This document shows, one piece after another, positions 17,049 to 26,741 of a stretch of 58,996 bases of DNA. A model generated the notes under the pieces. It saw nothing but the letters and a program-made list of their open reading frames with translations. It ran no database searches and was not told the DNA's origin. Origin of the DNA: Sporosarcina sp. NCCP-2222 (GTDB taxonomy: Bacteria; Bacillota; Bacilli; Bacillales_A; Planococcaceae); contig NZ_BQYK01000006.1 of assembly GCF_023168145.1 (NCBI RefSeq), forward strand, positions 140,128 to 199,123, read 5' to 3'. How positions within the stretch are numbered: the stretch's first letter is position 1; every line of letters starts with the position of its first letter. The position numbers were made by a program, and so were the translations under genes.

Positions 17049-17072
17049 AAAGTGAAGGAATCCCTTCACTTT
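17049..17072 (-). terminator. Terminator of the TAXI-TRAP operon
   Basis: On the minus strand AAAGTGAAGG-N4-CCTTCACTTT is followed by TTTG, just after the stop of the permease gene. Confidence 0.85.
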
Positions 17073-17081
17073 ACTTGATTC

Positions 17082-19115
17082 TTATCTATTTGCTTCTATT
17101 AAATCGGCTCGTTTGCTTTTTATAGAGTTAAGGAAGAACATAATACCAACTGTGATGATTCCTATTACGTCGGTAATCGTTTCAGGTATGATTAACAGTA
17201 GCGCGCCTGCAGCTAAAACAATTCGTCCCACTAGGTTCAAATTCGTTTTAAAGTATCCTTCGATAGCAGCACTTAATCCAATAATCCCCACCACCGCAGT
17301 AATAGTTATCAAGGCAATATCTAATGTAGCAGCAACCGGAAACTCTCTTGCATTCATAGCTACATTTGTCGTATCAAGCATTAACATTGCTGGATTATAG
17401 ACGAACATATAAGGAATTAAAAACCCGGCAGCAGAAAGTTTTAACGCCGTAAAACCTGTTTTCATTGGATCTCCCCCAGAAATGCCTGCCCCGGCAAAAG
17501 CGGCCAATGCAACAGGCGGAGTAATATTAGCAAAGATCCCGAAATAAAAGACAAACATATGGGCAACAAGAATGGGAATATCAAAAGCGGCTAATGCCGG
17601 GGCAGCCATGGTAGCGGTAATAATATATGCCGGTATGGATGGAAGTCCCATTCCCAGAATCATGGATGCAAGCATTGTAAAGAATAGAGTTAAAAATAAT
17701 GAACCCGCACCTAAGCTAGCTATTGATGTTGTCATTACGTTACCGAAACTAGTTAAACTGACAACTCCAATGATAATACCGACTACAGCACAGGCAACCA
17801 TGACGGATAACGACTGACGAGCCCCACTATCGAGCGCTCCCAAAATATCTTTAAATGACATTCTCGTCGTTTTTCGGAATGCCGCCACAATCACAGTTGC
17901 AATAATTGTATAGAAGGCAGCATGTCCAATTGGCACATTTCTATAGAGTAAGTAGACAAGAAATAAAATCGGCAGCAATAAATGCCCACGTTCCTTCATA
18001 ACTTCTTTTACCCGCGGTAGATCCGGCTTTGGAATGCCTTTTAAATTTTCTTTTCCTGCTCTAAAGTGAACCTGCATGATCACTGCTAAAAAATATAATA
18101 CTGCCGGTATCAATGCAGCCAATGCAATAGTTCCGTATTTTACGCCTGTCGTTTCAGCCATGATAAAAGCGCTTGCCCCCATAATTGGCGGTAATATTTG
18201 CCCCCCAACGGATGCACTTGCTTCTACAGCTCCCGCGAAATTTTTAGAGTACCCTACACGTTTCATCATCGGAATCGTAAAAGCACCGGTTCCTACTACG
18301 TTTGCCACTGCAGCTCCATTGATGCTTCCCATGAAACCACTTGAAATGACTGCTACTTTAGCAGGCCCCCCTTGCTTATGTCCGGCTAAGGCAAGTGCTA
18401 AGTCGTTGAAAAACTGCCCCATCCCTGACTTGGCCAAAAAAGCTCCAAACAAGATAAACAGAAATATAAATGATACGGAAGCTCCGATTGCGGTCGAATA
18501 TAATCCTTCCGTCTTCAAGTACATCTGTCCAAATATGTCTCCAAAATCATATTGCCTTGTCATCATCTTCACAGGAAGCCAATCCATGTGACTGAAAAAT
18601 GGATAAGAAAGAAATAGCAAAGCCAAGAGAGGCAATATCCAGCCAGTAACCCTTCTTGCTGCTTCTAATATTAGGACAACTGCCAGTATAGCCATTACAA
18701 TATCAGCAGTATTCGGAATTCCGCCCCGGGAAGTAACTATTGCAGAATACTCCCAGATCAAATAACCCGCTGTCCAAAGTGCCAAAACGAATAGCAGCCA
18801 ATCGTAGATAGCAATCTTACTTCTATCTTGTTTTCCGTGTGTAGGATAGATTAAAAAGATGAGGGCTATCCCAATGGCAACATGAACTGCACGCTGTTGC
18901 AAGGCTGGCATTGGATAAAATGTGATATATAAATGGAATAGGGAATAAAAAATAGCGACCACTGATACAAATAGAACAATTTTCTTGTTCCGTGGCTTCC
19001 TTACTTTTGATTCGGCATCAAACTTTTCGAGTAATTCGGATTGCTGTTCTTCTGTTAATGATTCAGCATGTATATCTGCCTGACTTTGATTAACTTGTTT
19101 AATCAATTGACTCAC
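17082..19115 (-). CDS. TRAP transporter fused permease (TAXI type)
   Basis: A 677-residue membrane protein combining the small (DctQ-like) and large (DctM-like) permeases in one chain. It has a soluble N-terminus (about 1-40) and many hydrophobic segments. Large-subunit motifs include GAFLAKSGMGQFFNDLALALAGHKQGGPAKVAVISSGFMGSINGAAVANV and MILGMGLPSIPAYI. With the TAXI binding protein and the DUF1850 protein encoded upstream it forms one importer. The start overlaps the DUF1850 gene. TAXI-TRAP systems are known or suspected to carry glutamate, 2-oxoglutarate and other dicarboxylates. Confidence 0.94.
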   Translation of the reverse strand: MSQLIKQVNQSQADIHAESLTEEQQSELLEKFDAESKVRKPRNKKIVLFVSVVAIFYSLFHLYITFYPMPALQQRAVHVAIGIALIFLIYPTHGKQDRSKIAIYDWLLFVLALWTAGYLIWEYSAIVTSRGGIPNTADIVMAILAVVLILEAARRVTGWILPLLALLFLSYPFFSHMDWLPVKMMTRQYDFGDIFGQMYLKTEGLYSTAIGASVSFIFLFILFGAFLAKSGMGQFFNDLALALAGHKQGGPAKVAVISSGFMGSINGAAVANVVGTGAFTIPMMKRVGYSKNFAGAVEASASVGGQILPPIMGASAFIMAETTGVKYGTIALAALIPAVLYFLAVIMQVHFRAGKENLKGIPKPDLPRVKEVMKERGHLLLPILFLVYLLYRNVPIGHAAFYTIIATVIVAAFRKTTRMSFKDILGALDSGARQSLSVMVACAVVGIIIGVVSLTSFGNVMTTSIASLGAGSLFLTLFFTMLASMILGMGLPSIPAYIITATMAAPALAAFDIPILVAHMFVFYFGIFANITPPVALAAFAGAGISGGDPMKTGFTALKLSAAGFLIPYMFVYNPAMLMLDTTNVAMNAREFPVAATLDIALITITAVVGIIGLSAAIEGYFKTNLNLVGRIVLAAGALLLIIPETITDVIGIITVGIMFFLNSIKSKRADLIEANR

Positions 19116-19575
19116 CCCTGATCCGCCCCCATAAAGAAATTTTGACGATACGTACGGTTATCGTTTCATAATCATCCATCAATTGATATAGAGGAATAAT
19201 ATTCTCATGTGTGTATAAAGTAGTTTTAACATTTTCAGATACAGTTACAGTAACTTCACTCATCTTTCTATTTACAGACATGTGGATAAAACCATCATTA
19301 GACTTTATTATTCTGTTCTCCGTGGGAACCCCTGCACCAAACGTTTTGAACTTTGTTGATGTTAGGTACAACTCGCCTCCTTTTCTCTCGTATGTTTCAA
19401 ACCATGGTTCTTTCTCTACCGAGTGGATCCAACCAAGTTGAAAATCATTGCTCGTTAAGAAAAAACTTTGATTTCCATAACAAACCTCAATTGTAGGGAT
19501 TTTCAGCCCGAAAAGACAAAATAGGAGCACGAATAGTATCATGCCCCCACCGACATACATTTTACTTTTGTTCAT
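19099..19575 (-). CDS. DUF1850 protein of a TAXI-TRAP operon
   Basis: About 158 residues, with one N-terminal membrane segment (MYVGGGMILFVLLFCLFGLKIP) and a small extracytoplasmic beta-rich domain containing QLGWIHSVEKEPWFETYERKGGELYLTSTKFKTFGAGVPTE, the DUF1850 signature. The ATG at 19575 is used because the longer frame to 19629 would run 68 bp into the upstream gene; the chosen start still overlaps it by 14 bp. DUF1850 genes commonly sit between the TAXI binding protein and the fused permease, as here. Their function is unknown. Confidence 0.85.
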   Translation of the reverse strand: MNKSKMYVGGGMILFVLLFCLFGLKIPTIEVCYGNQSFFLTSNDFQLGWIHSVEKEPWFETYERKGGELYLTSTKFKTFGAGVPTENRIIKSNDGFIHMSVNRKMSEVTVTVSENVKTTLYTHENIIPLYQLMDDYETITVRIVKISLWGRIRGESID

Positions 19576-20548
19576 CGTAGTACTTTTTCGCGCCAGGGTG
19601 GACAGGAGCCACCATTCCTTGTTGTGCATTTTCTAGTGAGATGTCATTGGCGGCCTGATGAGAATTGCCTAATGTCTCAAGACTATCAAAGAATTTTTTT
19701 GTTAGTTTGTATACATCATCTTCACTCATTTCACTGCTCACCACTAAAGCATTCATAATAGCGGCAGTTGGTACAGCTTCTGCATTGCCATACGTATCAG
19801 CAGGTATATCCATTGCTACAAAATATGGTTGATCTTTAGAGATTTCCTCCACTTTTGCACTATCTACAGCAACTAGAGTTAAATCAATACTTGCCGCAAG
19901 CTCCATAACTGACGAGTTCGGTAAACCACTTGTTAAAAACGCAGCGTCTATACTTCCTGATTTCAGTCCATCAGCTGCTTCTGCGTACCCAAGGTAATCC
20001 ACCTTCAAGTCATCATATGTAATCCCAAAGCCCGCAAGAAGATTTCTTGCGTTCACTTCAACGCCTGAATTTTGATCTCCTACTGCTACACGTTTCCCTT
20101 TTAAATCTTCTATTGATTTGATTCCGGAATTGGCGGTCGTTACGATTTGCACATAGTTTGGATATAGAGCAGCAATCTGCTGAACCTGTTCTACTTTCTC
20201 AGGAAAATTACCAGTTCCTTCGACAGCTTCAGTTAACACATCACTCATAACAAACGCCATCTCCACTTTTCCTTCCTTGATTAGATTGAGGTTTTCAACA
20301 GAAGCGCCAGTAGATTGAGGTTTTGAATTGACGCCGAATTCATTGGAATATTCATTTGCTAGAGTCGTCCCAATAATATTATAAGGACCTGAGGAACCGC
20401 CTGTTGCTATTGTGACTATTTTGGCTTCAAGTCCGTCCGAATTTGACGTTTTCTGCCCTTCCTGTTTTCCCCCATCTCCACACGCCGAAAGAAGAGACGC
20501 ACTTAATAAAGCGCTTACAAAAAGCAAGCTATACTTTCTTTTCTTCAA
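19562..20548 (-). CDS. TAXI-family TRAP solute-binding lipoprotein
   Basis: A 328-residue binding protein with signal peptide MKKRKYSLLFVSALLSASLL and lipobox S-A-C-G. TAXI hallmarks are IATGGSSGPYNIIGTTLANEY (about 48-68), PQSTGASVENLNLIKEGKVEMAFVMSD (about 77-103) and IEDLKGKRVAVGDQNSGVEVNARNLL (about 146-171). It delivers substrate to the fused permease encoded downstream. It is the first gene of a three-gene operon, reading away from the polysaccharide deacetylase. The ligand cannot be named from sequence. Confidence 0.94.
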   Translation of the reverse strand: MKKRKYSLLFVSALLSASLLSACGDGGKQEGQKTSNSDGLEAKIVTIATGGSSGPYNIIGTTLANEYSNEFGVNSKPQSTGASVENLNLIKEGKVEMAFVMSDVLTEAVEGTGNFPEKVEQVQQIAALYPNYVQIVTTANSGIKSIEDLKGKRVAVGDQNSGVEVNARNLLAGFGITYDDLKVDYLGYAEAADGLKSGSIDAAFLTSGLPNSSVMELAASIDLTLVAVDSAKVEEISKDQPYFVAMDIPADTYGNAEAVPTAAIMNALVVSSEMSEDDVYKLTKKFFDSLETLGNSHQAANDISLENAQQGMVAPVHPGAKKYYDEQK

Positions 20549-20887
20549 TTAAACCAACCCCCAAAAATATTCTAATAACTTCAACAATAATATAGTAATC
20601 TATCTTTAAAAGCAAGTTAGTTATTTTAGAAAATAATATTAATTCTTATCCAAGTTACCATTCTATTAGTTATTTTCATCTAACATCCTCCTGCTTTTTA
20701 CCGATATACTATGTAGATTCCATTTTCTTGTTTTGCGTATAGTTCGATGTAGTGAAATAATCAATAAATCAGCGAGCCAAAACATGTTATAATAAAAGGA
20801 AAATAAATACTGCAAGGGACCATCTTGGAAGTGATGTCTACTTCCAGGAGGTCCTCTTTTGCGGACAGAAGGGGTAAATGAAAGAAA
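20549..20887. other. Divergent intergenic region, TAXI operon / polysaccharide deacetylase
   Basis: AT-rich, no gene. On the plus strand an extended -10, TG-T-TATAAT (20785-20793), precedes a stem-loop leader for the deacetylase. On the minus side several A/T runs may include the TAXI promoter, but none is convincing. Confidence 0.6.
20816..20860 (+). promoter_or_regulatory. Leader stem-loop before the polysaccharide deacetylase (attenuator-like)
   Basis: GGACC (20817-20821) pairs with GGTCC (20050-offset position 20850-20854) and GGAAG (20827-20831) with CTTCC (20841-20845); TCTTTT follows. It begins about 16 nt after the expected transcription start and ends about 28 nt before the coding region. 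It may be a weak terminator, an attenuator or an RNA-stability element. I recognise no known riboswitch class. Confidence 0.45.
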
Positions 20888-22036
20888 TTGAAACGATTAG
20901 TGTTCATCATGATGCTGTTCATCTTAGCCTATCCTGCCTTAGCGGATGCTAGCAGTCCGAAGGCGGTTCATATCACAGAAACAACGCCGGTGTTTAAAGA
21001 GACAAGCAAAGTAGCTGTTTTCTTAAAAGGGACTTCCCACGCGGTCATTAAGGAATCGGACAAGTATTACTACACGGCAATCGGTGGGGAAGAAGTCAAA
21101 TTCTCTAAGCAACGTGCAACGCTCTCACAAGAGTCCCCGGGCAATTGGAAAGCTGTGCATCCAGTCCGAGCCAAAACAATTGGTGTGGCCACGATTTTAG
21201 AGAAACCATCAGTGCAGGCCAAAACAGTCGGTACGATTCAAAAGAACGAGACAGTTCACCTGCAGCGCATGAAAGGAAATTACTATCCGATCAATGTAGG
21301 AGGGAAAACGGGATATATCCGAAAGGACCAAATAAAAATCCAAACGGGCATCCCCGTGTTAATGTACCATGATATCGTGGAACGCAAAGTCGGCAATAAT
21401 GCGTCTGAACTGGAATTGAAGAAGTTTAAAGAACAGATGGCCTATTTAAAGAAAAACGGTTGGACAACCATTTCTCCAGCCCAATTGGAGAACTGGGTGC
21501 AGAAGAAAGGAACCTTGCCAGCGAAATCGGTTCTCATTACGTTTGATGATGGCTATGTGTCCACAGTTGACTTGGCGTATCCAATCCTCAAGGAATACGG
21601 CTTCCAAGCCACTTCATTCCTTATTACGAGCCGCATTGGCAGAGCCGGTATGGTAACGGAAGAGGATATTATGAATACACAAGACGTTTATTCCTACCAA
21701 AACCATACTCATAGCTTCCATATGTTTAATACCATGACCAATCTAAGCATTATGCAATCGGAGTCCCGTTTGGCCATTGCTGCTGATATACAGGAAGCGA
21801 ATGAAGTAATAGAACCGTTGCTCACAAATGGCAGCTCCGTTTATGCCCATGCGTATCCATACGGCAAATATAGCACGGAAGCAGTTCAAGCCTTGACGGA
21901 CGCACATATTTCCATCGCCTTCACTATTAATGAAGGAAATGTCTATCAAGGAGATCCGATTTACGCATTAAATCGCCAGCGGGTTCATTCCGCCATGTCC
22001 ATCCAGGAATTTGCGAATAAGTTAATAGGTAAATAA
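20888..22036 (+). CDS. Secreted polysaccharide deacetylase (NodB domain)
   Basis: A 382-residue exported protein. A signal peptide (about 1-22, MMLFILAYPALADA) is followed by an SH3-like region (about 25-150: VRAKTIGVATILEKPSVQAKTVGTIQKNETVHLQR...GGKTGYIRKDQIK), then a NodB homology domain (about 155-375) with PVLMYHDIV, the metal-binding LITFDDGY (TFDDG motif), and NHTHSFH as the second metal motif. It probably removes N-acetyl groups from peptidoglycan or a surface glycan. A TTG start at 20888 puts the signal peptide at the N-terminus, though the ribosome site (GAAGGGG) is 13 bp away. A strong terminator follows. Confidence 0.88.
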   Translation: MKRLVFIMMLFILAYPALADASSPKAVHITETTPVFKETSKVAVFLKGTSHAVIKESDKYYYTAIGGEEVKFSKQRATLSQESPGNWKAVHPVRAKTIGVATILEKPSVQAKTVGTIQKNETVHLQRMKGNYYPINVGGKTGYIRKDQIKIQTGIPVLMYHDIVERKVGNNASELELKKFKEQMAYLKKNGWTTISPAQLENWVQKKGTLPAKSVLITFDDGYVSTVDLAYPILKEYGFQATSFLITSRIGRAGMVTEEDIMNTQDVYSYQNHTHSFHMFNTMTNLSIMQSESRLAIAADIQEANEVIEPLLTNGSSVYAHAYPYGKYSTEAVQALTDAHISIAFTINEGNVYQGDPIYALNRQRVHSAMSIQEFANKLIGK

Positions 22037-22047
22037 TTACCATCTGC

Positions 22048-22080
22048 CCGGAATGCCATGTGCCTTCCGGTCTTTTTTAT
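22048..22080 (+). terminator. Terminator of the polysaccharide deacetylase gene
   Basis: CCGGAA-N11-TTCCGG is followed by TCTTTTTTATTT. Confidence 0.85.
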
Positions 22081-22296
22081 TTCCATAGCAGGCTTTATTA
22101 AATTTCAGTCAAAAGAAACCCACAAACCGTGCGAACAATCCATTGTTTAGCGCTAGGCAGACTCGTCCATGCTAGCTTATGTGCCGATGTGTGTCGGCGG
22201 TAATTTTAGACAAGAACCGTAAAAGCATGAAAATGGATTTAGCACTTCCAACTGCCCTTTGCGGAATTAAACATTTGAGAGTGGAGGAATTCTTAC

Positions 22297-23307
22297 ATGT
22301 ATGATGTCATTGTGATCGGCGGAGGACCTTGCGGCTTAGCGACTGGTCTCGCCCTTCAAAAAAGAAAAATTTCTTATCTCATAATCGAAAAAGGCGCCAT
22401 TGTAAATTCGATTGCCGATTGCCCACTCGACATGCGTTTTTATAGCACATCCGACCGCCTGGAAATCGGGGATATCCCATTCATTTCTCAGGAAGTGCGG
22501 CCGACCCGTACAGAGTTATTAAAATACTATCGCCTTGTTACAGACCGGAACGATCTAAAGATTGCATGCCATCAAAAGGTGGTACATATTGCAAAGAAAA
22601 AGGACTTGTTTACGGTTCGTACTGTTGATCAGAAAGGCGCAGACATCACATACCAATCCCGTATGCTCGTTATGGCCACAGGCATTTTTGACCATCCGAG
22701 AAGAATTGGCGTTCCCGGTGAAGATTTACAGAAAGTAAAGCACTATTATAAGGAAGGCCATTCGTTTTACGGCCAAGAAGTGCTGGTCGTCGGAGGAAAA
22801 AACTCTGCAGTGGAGGCGGCAATCGATCTTCATCGGAATGGCGCTCAAGTGACCTTAGTCCATCGCGGGGATTCCGTGTACAAAGGAATAAAACCTTCTC
22901 TGCTGCTGGATATCCGGAATTTCATTGAAAAAGAAAAGATAAAGTTTTATCCAAATTCCAGTGTTGGAGTGATTGGGGATTCCCAAGTTTCTCTACATAC
23001 TCCTGCTGGACCGGTCACCATTTCCAATGATTATGTGTTTTCACTGATCGGGTACCAGCCTGATACCCAGTTGCTGCAGCAAATCGGCATCACAATAAAT
23101 TCTGATACGCTCGTACCTTCCTTTGATCCATATACGTATGAAACCAATGTTAAGAACGCCTTTCTTGCGGGTGTAGTCACAGGCGGCATTACGAATACCG
23201 TCTATATTGAAGGTGGTCGATTTCACGGTGAGACGATTGCTTCGGAAATTGAAAAGCGAATAGCCTCTTCTTCCATTGTCCGATATCCGAATGTACGTGA
23301 AGCGTAA
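22297..23307 (+). CDS. ypdA: YpdA-type NADPH-dependent bacillithiol disulfide reductase
   Basis: A 336-residue flavoprotein of the thioredoxin-reductase superfamily without the CxxC motif. The FAD motif is GGGPCGLATG (8-17), where the cysteine matches the single conserved active-site Cys of YpdA/Bdr, and the NADPH motif is VVGGKNSAVEAAIDL (about 166-180). A C-terminal NAFLAGVVTGGI binds FAD. YpdA reduces bacillithiol disulfide, so the host probably makes bacillithiol. It stands alone, with GTGGAGG 9 bp before the ATG and its own terminator. Generic ferredoxin/thioredoxin reductase-like function is a less likely reading. Confidence 0.88.
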   Translation: MYDVIVIGGGPCGLATGLALQKRKISYLIIEKGAIVNSIADCPLDMRFYSTSDRLEIGDIPFISQEVRPTRTELLKYYRLVTDRNDLKIACHQKVVHIAKKKDLFTVRTVDQKGADITYQSRMLVMATGIFDHPRRIGVPGEDLQKVKHYYKEGHSFYGQEVLVVGGKNSAVEAAIDLHRNGAQVTLVHRGDSVYKGIKPSLLLDIRNFIEKEKIKFYPNSSVGVIGDSQVSLHTPAGPVTISNDYVFSLIGYQPDTQLLQQIGITINSDTLVPSFDPYTYETNVKNAFLAGVVTGGITNTVYIEGGRFHGETIASEIEKRIASSSIVRYPNVREA

Positions 23308-23319
23308 CTGCATCCTTCC

Positions 23320-23360
23320 AGCCTGATTTCGTATGAATCGAAATCAGGCTTTTATGTTTT
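23320..23360 (+). terminator. Terminator of the ypdA-like gene
   Basis: AGCCTGATTTCG-N7-CGAAATCAGGCT, a perfect 12-bp stem, is followed by TTTATGTTTT. Confidence 0.9.
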
Positions 23361-23533
23361 GTGCTATTCGCCGGCATAAGAGATAAGCCAAGATTACTTG
23401 TTAGGAGTACTCTCGAACCTCTTTCACTCTCTAATCAAAAAGAAAGTATTGAATTTATATAATTATATGACATAATGAACGTTAATTAACTAATACATTA
23501 CTACATAAAAGTATTAAAGGGGGAAATGGGAGA

Positions 23534-25066
23534 ATGAAGGAAATGGAGATCAAGAGTGAAAAGAGGGGGTTATTTAACCGATTTCTCGATTTTATTGAGA
23601 AATACGGGAACCGGTTACCTGACCCGGTTATGTTATTTGTTTATATTGCCGTCATCATTTTAATCTGCTCCGCAATTTTTGGAGCACTCGGCACGACGGC
23701 GATCAATCCGGGAACAGGCGAAGAGATTAAGGTGGTCAACTTGTTGAACGGCGATGGGCTCATCATGATCTTGACGAATCTTGTAAAGAATTTTACAAGT
23801 TTTCCGCCACTCGGGCTTGTGCTTGTTGTCATGCTCGGCGTGGGATTAGCAGAATCGACAGGCTTAATCTCAACTGTGATGAAAACTACGATTCTTAACG
23901 CACCTAAAAAAATTATCCTGCCGACTATCGTGCTCGTTGCCATTTTAGGCAATGCGGCTGCGGATGCGGCAATGGTCGTTTTGCCACCAATCGTGGCCAT
24001 GATTTTCATCGCTTTAGGCAGACACCCGATTGCAGGGCTGGCAGCTGCCTATGCCTCCGTTGCCGGAGGATTTTCCGCAAACTTGATCTTAAGCGTTCTT
24101 GATCCTCTCGTTGCCGGCTTTACGGAGATCGGCGCGCAAATTTATGACCCGTCTTACAAGGCGAACCCTGCTATGAACTATTACTTTTTAGCTTTTTCTA
24201 CATTAGTTCTTGTACCAGTTGCTGTGTTTGTGACAACTAAAATCGTAGAACCTCGTCTCGGCAAATATGAAGGGATTACGGAAGAATTAGAGGAAGTGAC
24301 ACCGGCGGAGAAAAAAGGATTGCTTTGGGCTGCCCTTTCCGTCGCGGTCATCCTTGGCACCGTTCTGGCTCTTTCCATTCCGGAAAACGGTATCTTCCGT
24401 CACCCTGAAACGGGTGGACTGACTGTATCCCCGTTAATGGATAGCCTTGTTCCGTTAATGATGATTCTGTTTCTTGTTCCTTCTATTATTTATGGAAAAA
24501 TCGTTAAGTCGATTACAAACTCAAAAGACTTCGCAGACCATTTGGCAAAGGCGATGTCCGGGATGGGCATGTATATCGTCATCGCATTTGTCGCTGCTCA
24601 AATGATTGCATATTTCAATTGGAGCAATCTAGGTCCGATTGTTGCGATTAAAGGTGCTGAAACACTTGAAGCACTTGGCTTGAAAGGTGTCCCGCTATTC
24701 ATAGGTTTCATTATCGTGGCGGCATTGATCAACTTCCTAATCGCCAGTTCATCTGCAAAATGGGCCATTTTGGCGCCGGTTTTCGTGCCGATGTTCATGA
24801 TTATGGGCTACAGTCCTGCACTAACTCAGGCTGCATACCGGATTGGAGATTCGATTACCAACCCGATTACACCGATGCTTGCCTATTTTGCCATCGCATT
24901 AACTTTTGCTAAGAAGTACAACCCGAAAATGGGAATCGGAACGTTCATGACGTCTTTATTGCCCTATTCCATTGCATTCGCCATTATGTGGATCCTTCTC
25001 TTTGCGGTTTGGTACCTGCTTGGTATTCCGCTCGGTCCTGAAGGTGAGATTTTCTTATCAAAATAA
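23534..25066 (+). CDS. AbgT-family transporter
   Basis: A 510-residue membrane protein with about ten to twelve hydrophobic segments. The AbgT pattern is visible in the lead FLDFIEKYGNRLPDPVMLFVYIAV, in AILGNAAADAAMVVLPPIVAMIFIALGRHPIAGLAAAYASVAGGFSANL and in YRIGDSITNPITPMLAYF. E. coli AbgT imports p-aminobenzoyl-glutamate, the folate breakdown product; relatives export sulfonamides. It is monocistronic, with AAGGGGG before the ATG and a terminator shared with the convergent acyl-CoA ligase. An M20 peptidase of the carboxypeptidase G2 type is encoded about 4 kb away. Confidence 0.92.
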   Translation: MKEMEIKSEKRGLFNRFLDFIEKYGNRLPDPVMLFVYIAVIILICSAIFGALGTTAINPGTGEEIKVVNLLNGDGLIMILTNLVKNFTSFPPLGLVLVVMLGVGLAESTGLISTVMKTTILNAPKKIILPTIVLVAILGNAAADAAMVVLPPIVAMIFIALGRHPIAGLAAAYASVAGGFSANLILSVLDPLVAGFTEIGAQIYDPSYKANPAMNYYFLAFSTLVLVPVAVFVTTKIVEPRLGKYEGITEELEEVTPAEKKGLLWAALSVAVILGTVLALSIPENGIFRHPETGGLTVSPLMDSLVPLMMILFLVPSIIYGKIVKSITNSKDFADHLAKAMSGMGMYIVIAFVAAQMIAYFNWSNLGPIVAIKGAETLEALGLKGVPLFIGFIIVAALINFLIASSSAKWAILAPVFVPMFMIMGYSPALTQAAYRIGDSITNPITPMLAYFAIALTFAKKYNPKMGIGTFMTSLLPYSIAFAIMWILLFAVWYLLGIPLGPEGEIFLSK

Positions 25067-25072
25067 AGCAAA

Positions 25073-25100
25073 AAGGGCGTTCCTCATTAGGAACGCCCTT
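25073..25100. terminator. Terminator between convergent abgT-like and acyl-CoA ligase genes
   Basis: AAGGGCGTTCC-TCATTA-GGAACGCCCTT is a perfect 11-bp stem. The minus strand has TTTTTGCTTT after it, and the plus strand a weaker TTGTTATTATC. Confidence 0.9.
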
Positions 25101-25104
25101 GTTA

Positions 25105-26607
25105 TTATCTTACAGAGTGTTCAGTTGACCGAAGCGTGTGCTTCAACACTTTACCGGAAGCGTTGCGCGGCAGTTCAGGTAAAAACTCCACTTCCACCGG
25201 CAGCTTATATTTCGCAAGCTGTGAACGGCAATAAGAGAGGATTTCTTCCTCTGTAATCGATTCTCCATCCTTTATAACGGCATAGGCTTTCGGCACTTCA
25301 CCGAGAACTTCATCCGGAACGCCGACGACTGCCGCTTCGAGCAGCTCAGGAATTTGATACAGAACTTCTTCCACTTCGACAGGATACACGTTTTCTCCTC
25401 CGCGGATAATCATATCCTTTTTACGGTCCACTATATATAAAAGACCGTCGTCATCCATTTTCCCGAGATCCCCCGTATAGAGCCAACCATTACGTATTGC
25501 CCGCCTCGTCTCCTCTTCATTCTTCAAATACCCTTTCATCACTTGCGGGCCTTTCATGACAATTTCACCCACTTGGCCGACTGGCAACGATTCTCCAAAT
25601 TCATCGACTACCCGCAGTTCCGTTTGCGGCAAGGCCTGCCCCACTGAGCCGATCTTCTCAAGTGCCAAATGATCCTTCAATGTGGAGGCGGCTGGTGTAT
25701 TCTCTGTCTGCCCATAGAGATTTTGCACTTTCACGTTCGGGAAGGTTTCCTTCAGCTTTTTCACCATTTCATACGGCATGGGCGCGGCCCCATAACAGAA
25801 CAGCCGCAAGGAAGGGATGTCGATTTCTTTCCGGTTCGGCAGATTCAGAAGTATCGTATACATGGCAGGGACGCCAAAAAAGATGGTCGGCTGCGTCTTT
25901 TTCATCAGCTCCACTGTTCCGGTTGGCGAAAAAGCCTCTTCCACAATGACGGTTCCCCCCTTGAACGTGACTGGAATCGCAAACACGTGACTGGCAGCAC
26001 AATGGAACAGGGGTGTTGAAATGAGCATGCGATCTTCATTCGTTATCTCCATCGATTCGGACCAGATTTCTGCAGTTGAAACAATATTTTGGTGTGTCAG
26101 CATGACTCCTTTCGGTTTGCCAGTCGTACCGGATGTGTACATAACGACGGCTGTGTCATCCGGGTGGAATAAAACTGATGCAACGTCGGAATTCTCCTGT
26201 TCGATGATTCGAATGATGTCTCCAGAAGGACCGAGGGACAATTTCTCACGAAAATCATGCGTTGATTGTTGAATTACCTCTTCTAGCCTTTCATCGTAAA
26301 TAAGCGCTTTTGCTTCTGAATGCTGAAAGATATATTCTACTTCTGGGGAGGCCAGTTTCGTATTGATCGGCATGACCGTATAGCCGCCAAGCTGGATGCC
26401 GAAATAACAGACGAGAAAGAGATCGGAGTTTAACGAATAGAGGGCAATAATATCGTTTTTTTCATATTCTTTCGATTGAAAATAAGCTGCTATCCGTTTC
26501 GCTTTTTCATAGAATTCGCCATACGTCCACTCCCGGCCGTCGAACGAAGTATACACCTTGTTTGGCTGATTTGTTGCATGCTCCTTAAGAACGTCGATCA
26601 TCAACAT
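25105..26607 (-). CDS. AMP-forming long-chain-type acyl-CoA ligase
   Basis: About 500 residues. The ATG at 26607 is chosen because AGGGGG lies 6 bp before it; the longer frame to 26631 has none. Motifs are YTSGTTGKPKGVMLTHQN (about 160-177), NLYGQTENTPA (about 300), GWLYTGDLGKMDDDG (about 377) and NASGKVLKHTLR at the C-terminus with the catalytic lysine. It would form acyl-CoA from a fatty or related acid. It is convergent with abgT and is not part of the first ligase operon; the two ligases differ widely, so they are not a recent duplication. Confidence 0.9.
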   Translation of the reverse strand: MLMIDVLKEHATNQPNKVYTSFDGREWTYGEFYEKAKRIAAYFQSKEYEKNDIIALYSLNSDLFLVCYFGIQLGGYTVMPINTKLASPEVEYIFQHSEAKALIYDERLEEVIQQSTHDFREKLSLGPSGDIIRIIEQENSDVASVLFHPDDTAVVMYTSGTTGKPKGVMLTHQNIVSTAEIWSESMEITNEDRMLISTPLFHCAASHVFAIPVTFKGGTVIVEEAFSPTGTVELMKKTQPTIFFGVPAMYTILLNLPNRKEIDIPSLRLFCYGAAPMPYEMVKKLKETFPNVKVQNLYGQTENTPAASTLKDHLALEKIGSVGQALPQTELRVVDEFGESLPVGQVGEIVMKGPQVMKGYLKNEEETRRAIRNGWLYTGDLGKMDDDGLLYIVDRKKDMIIRGGENVYPVEVEEVLYQIPELLEAAVVGVPDEVLGEVPKAYAVIKDGESITEEEILSYCRSQLAKYKLPVEVEFLPELPRNASGKVLKHTLRSTEHSVR

Positions 26608-26703
26608 GTTTGTCCCCCTATTATCCATCATATTTCTTTTATACTATCAACGGAATCTTCGGATTACAAGTTATTTTAATACTATTCAGATATATTGTCA
26701 TTT

Positions 26704-26731
26704 AAAAAAGGACAGCAATTAAATGCTGTCC
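26704..26731 (-). terminator. Terminator of the chemoreceptor gene
   Basis: On the minus strand GGACAGCA-N6-TGCTGTCC is followed by TTTTTTAAA. Confidence 0.88.
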
Positions 26732-26741
26732 CAGCTACTAG

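Noticed and set aside
23308..23533. Folate-type riboswitch upstream of the AbgT gene
   Set aside because: I could not find the conserved core or pairing of a tetrahydrofolate riboswitch; the region is AT-rich with no stable stem apart from the upstream terminator.
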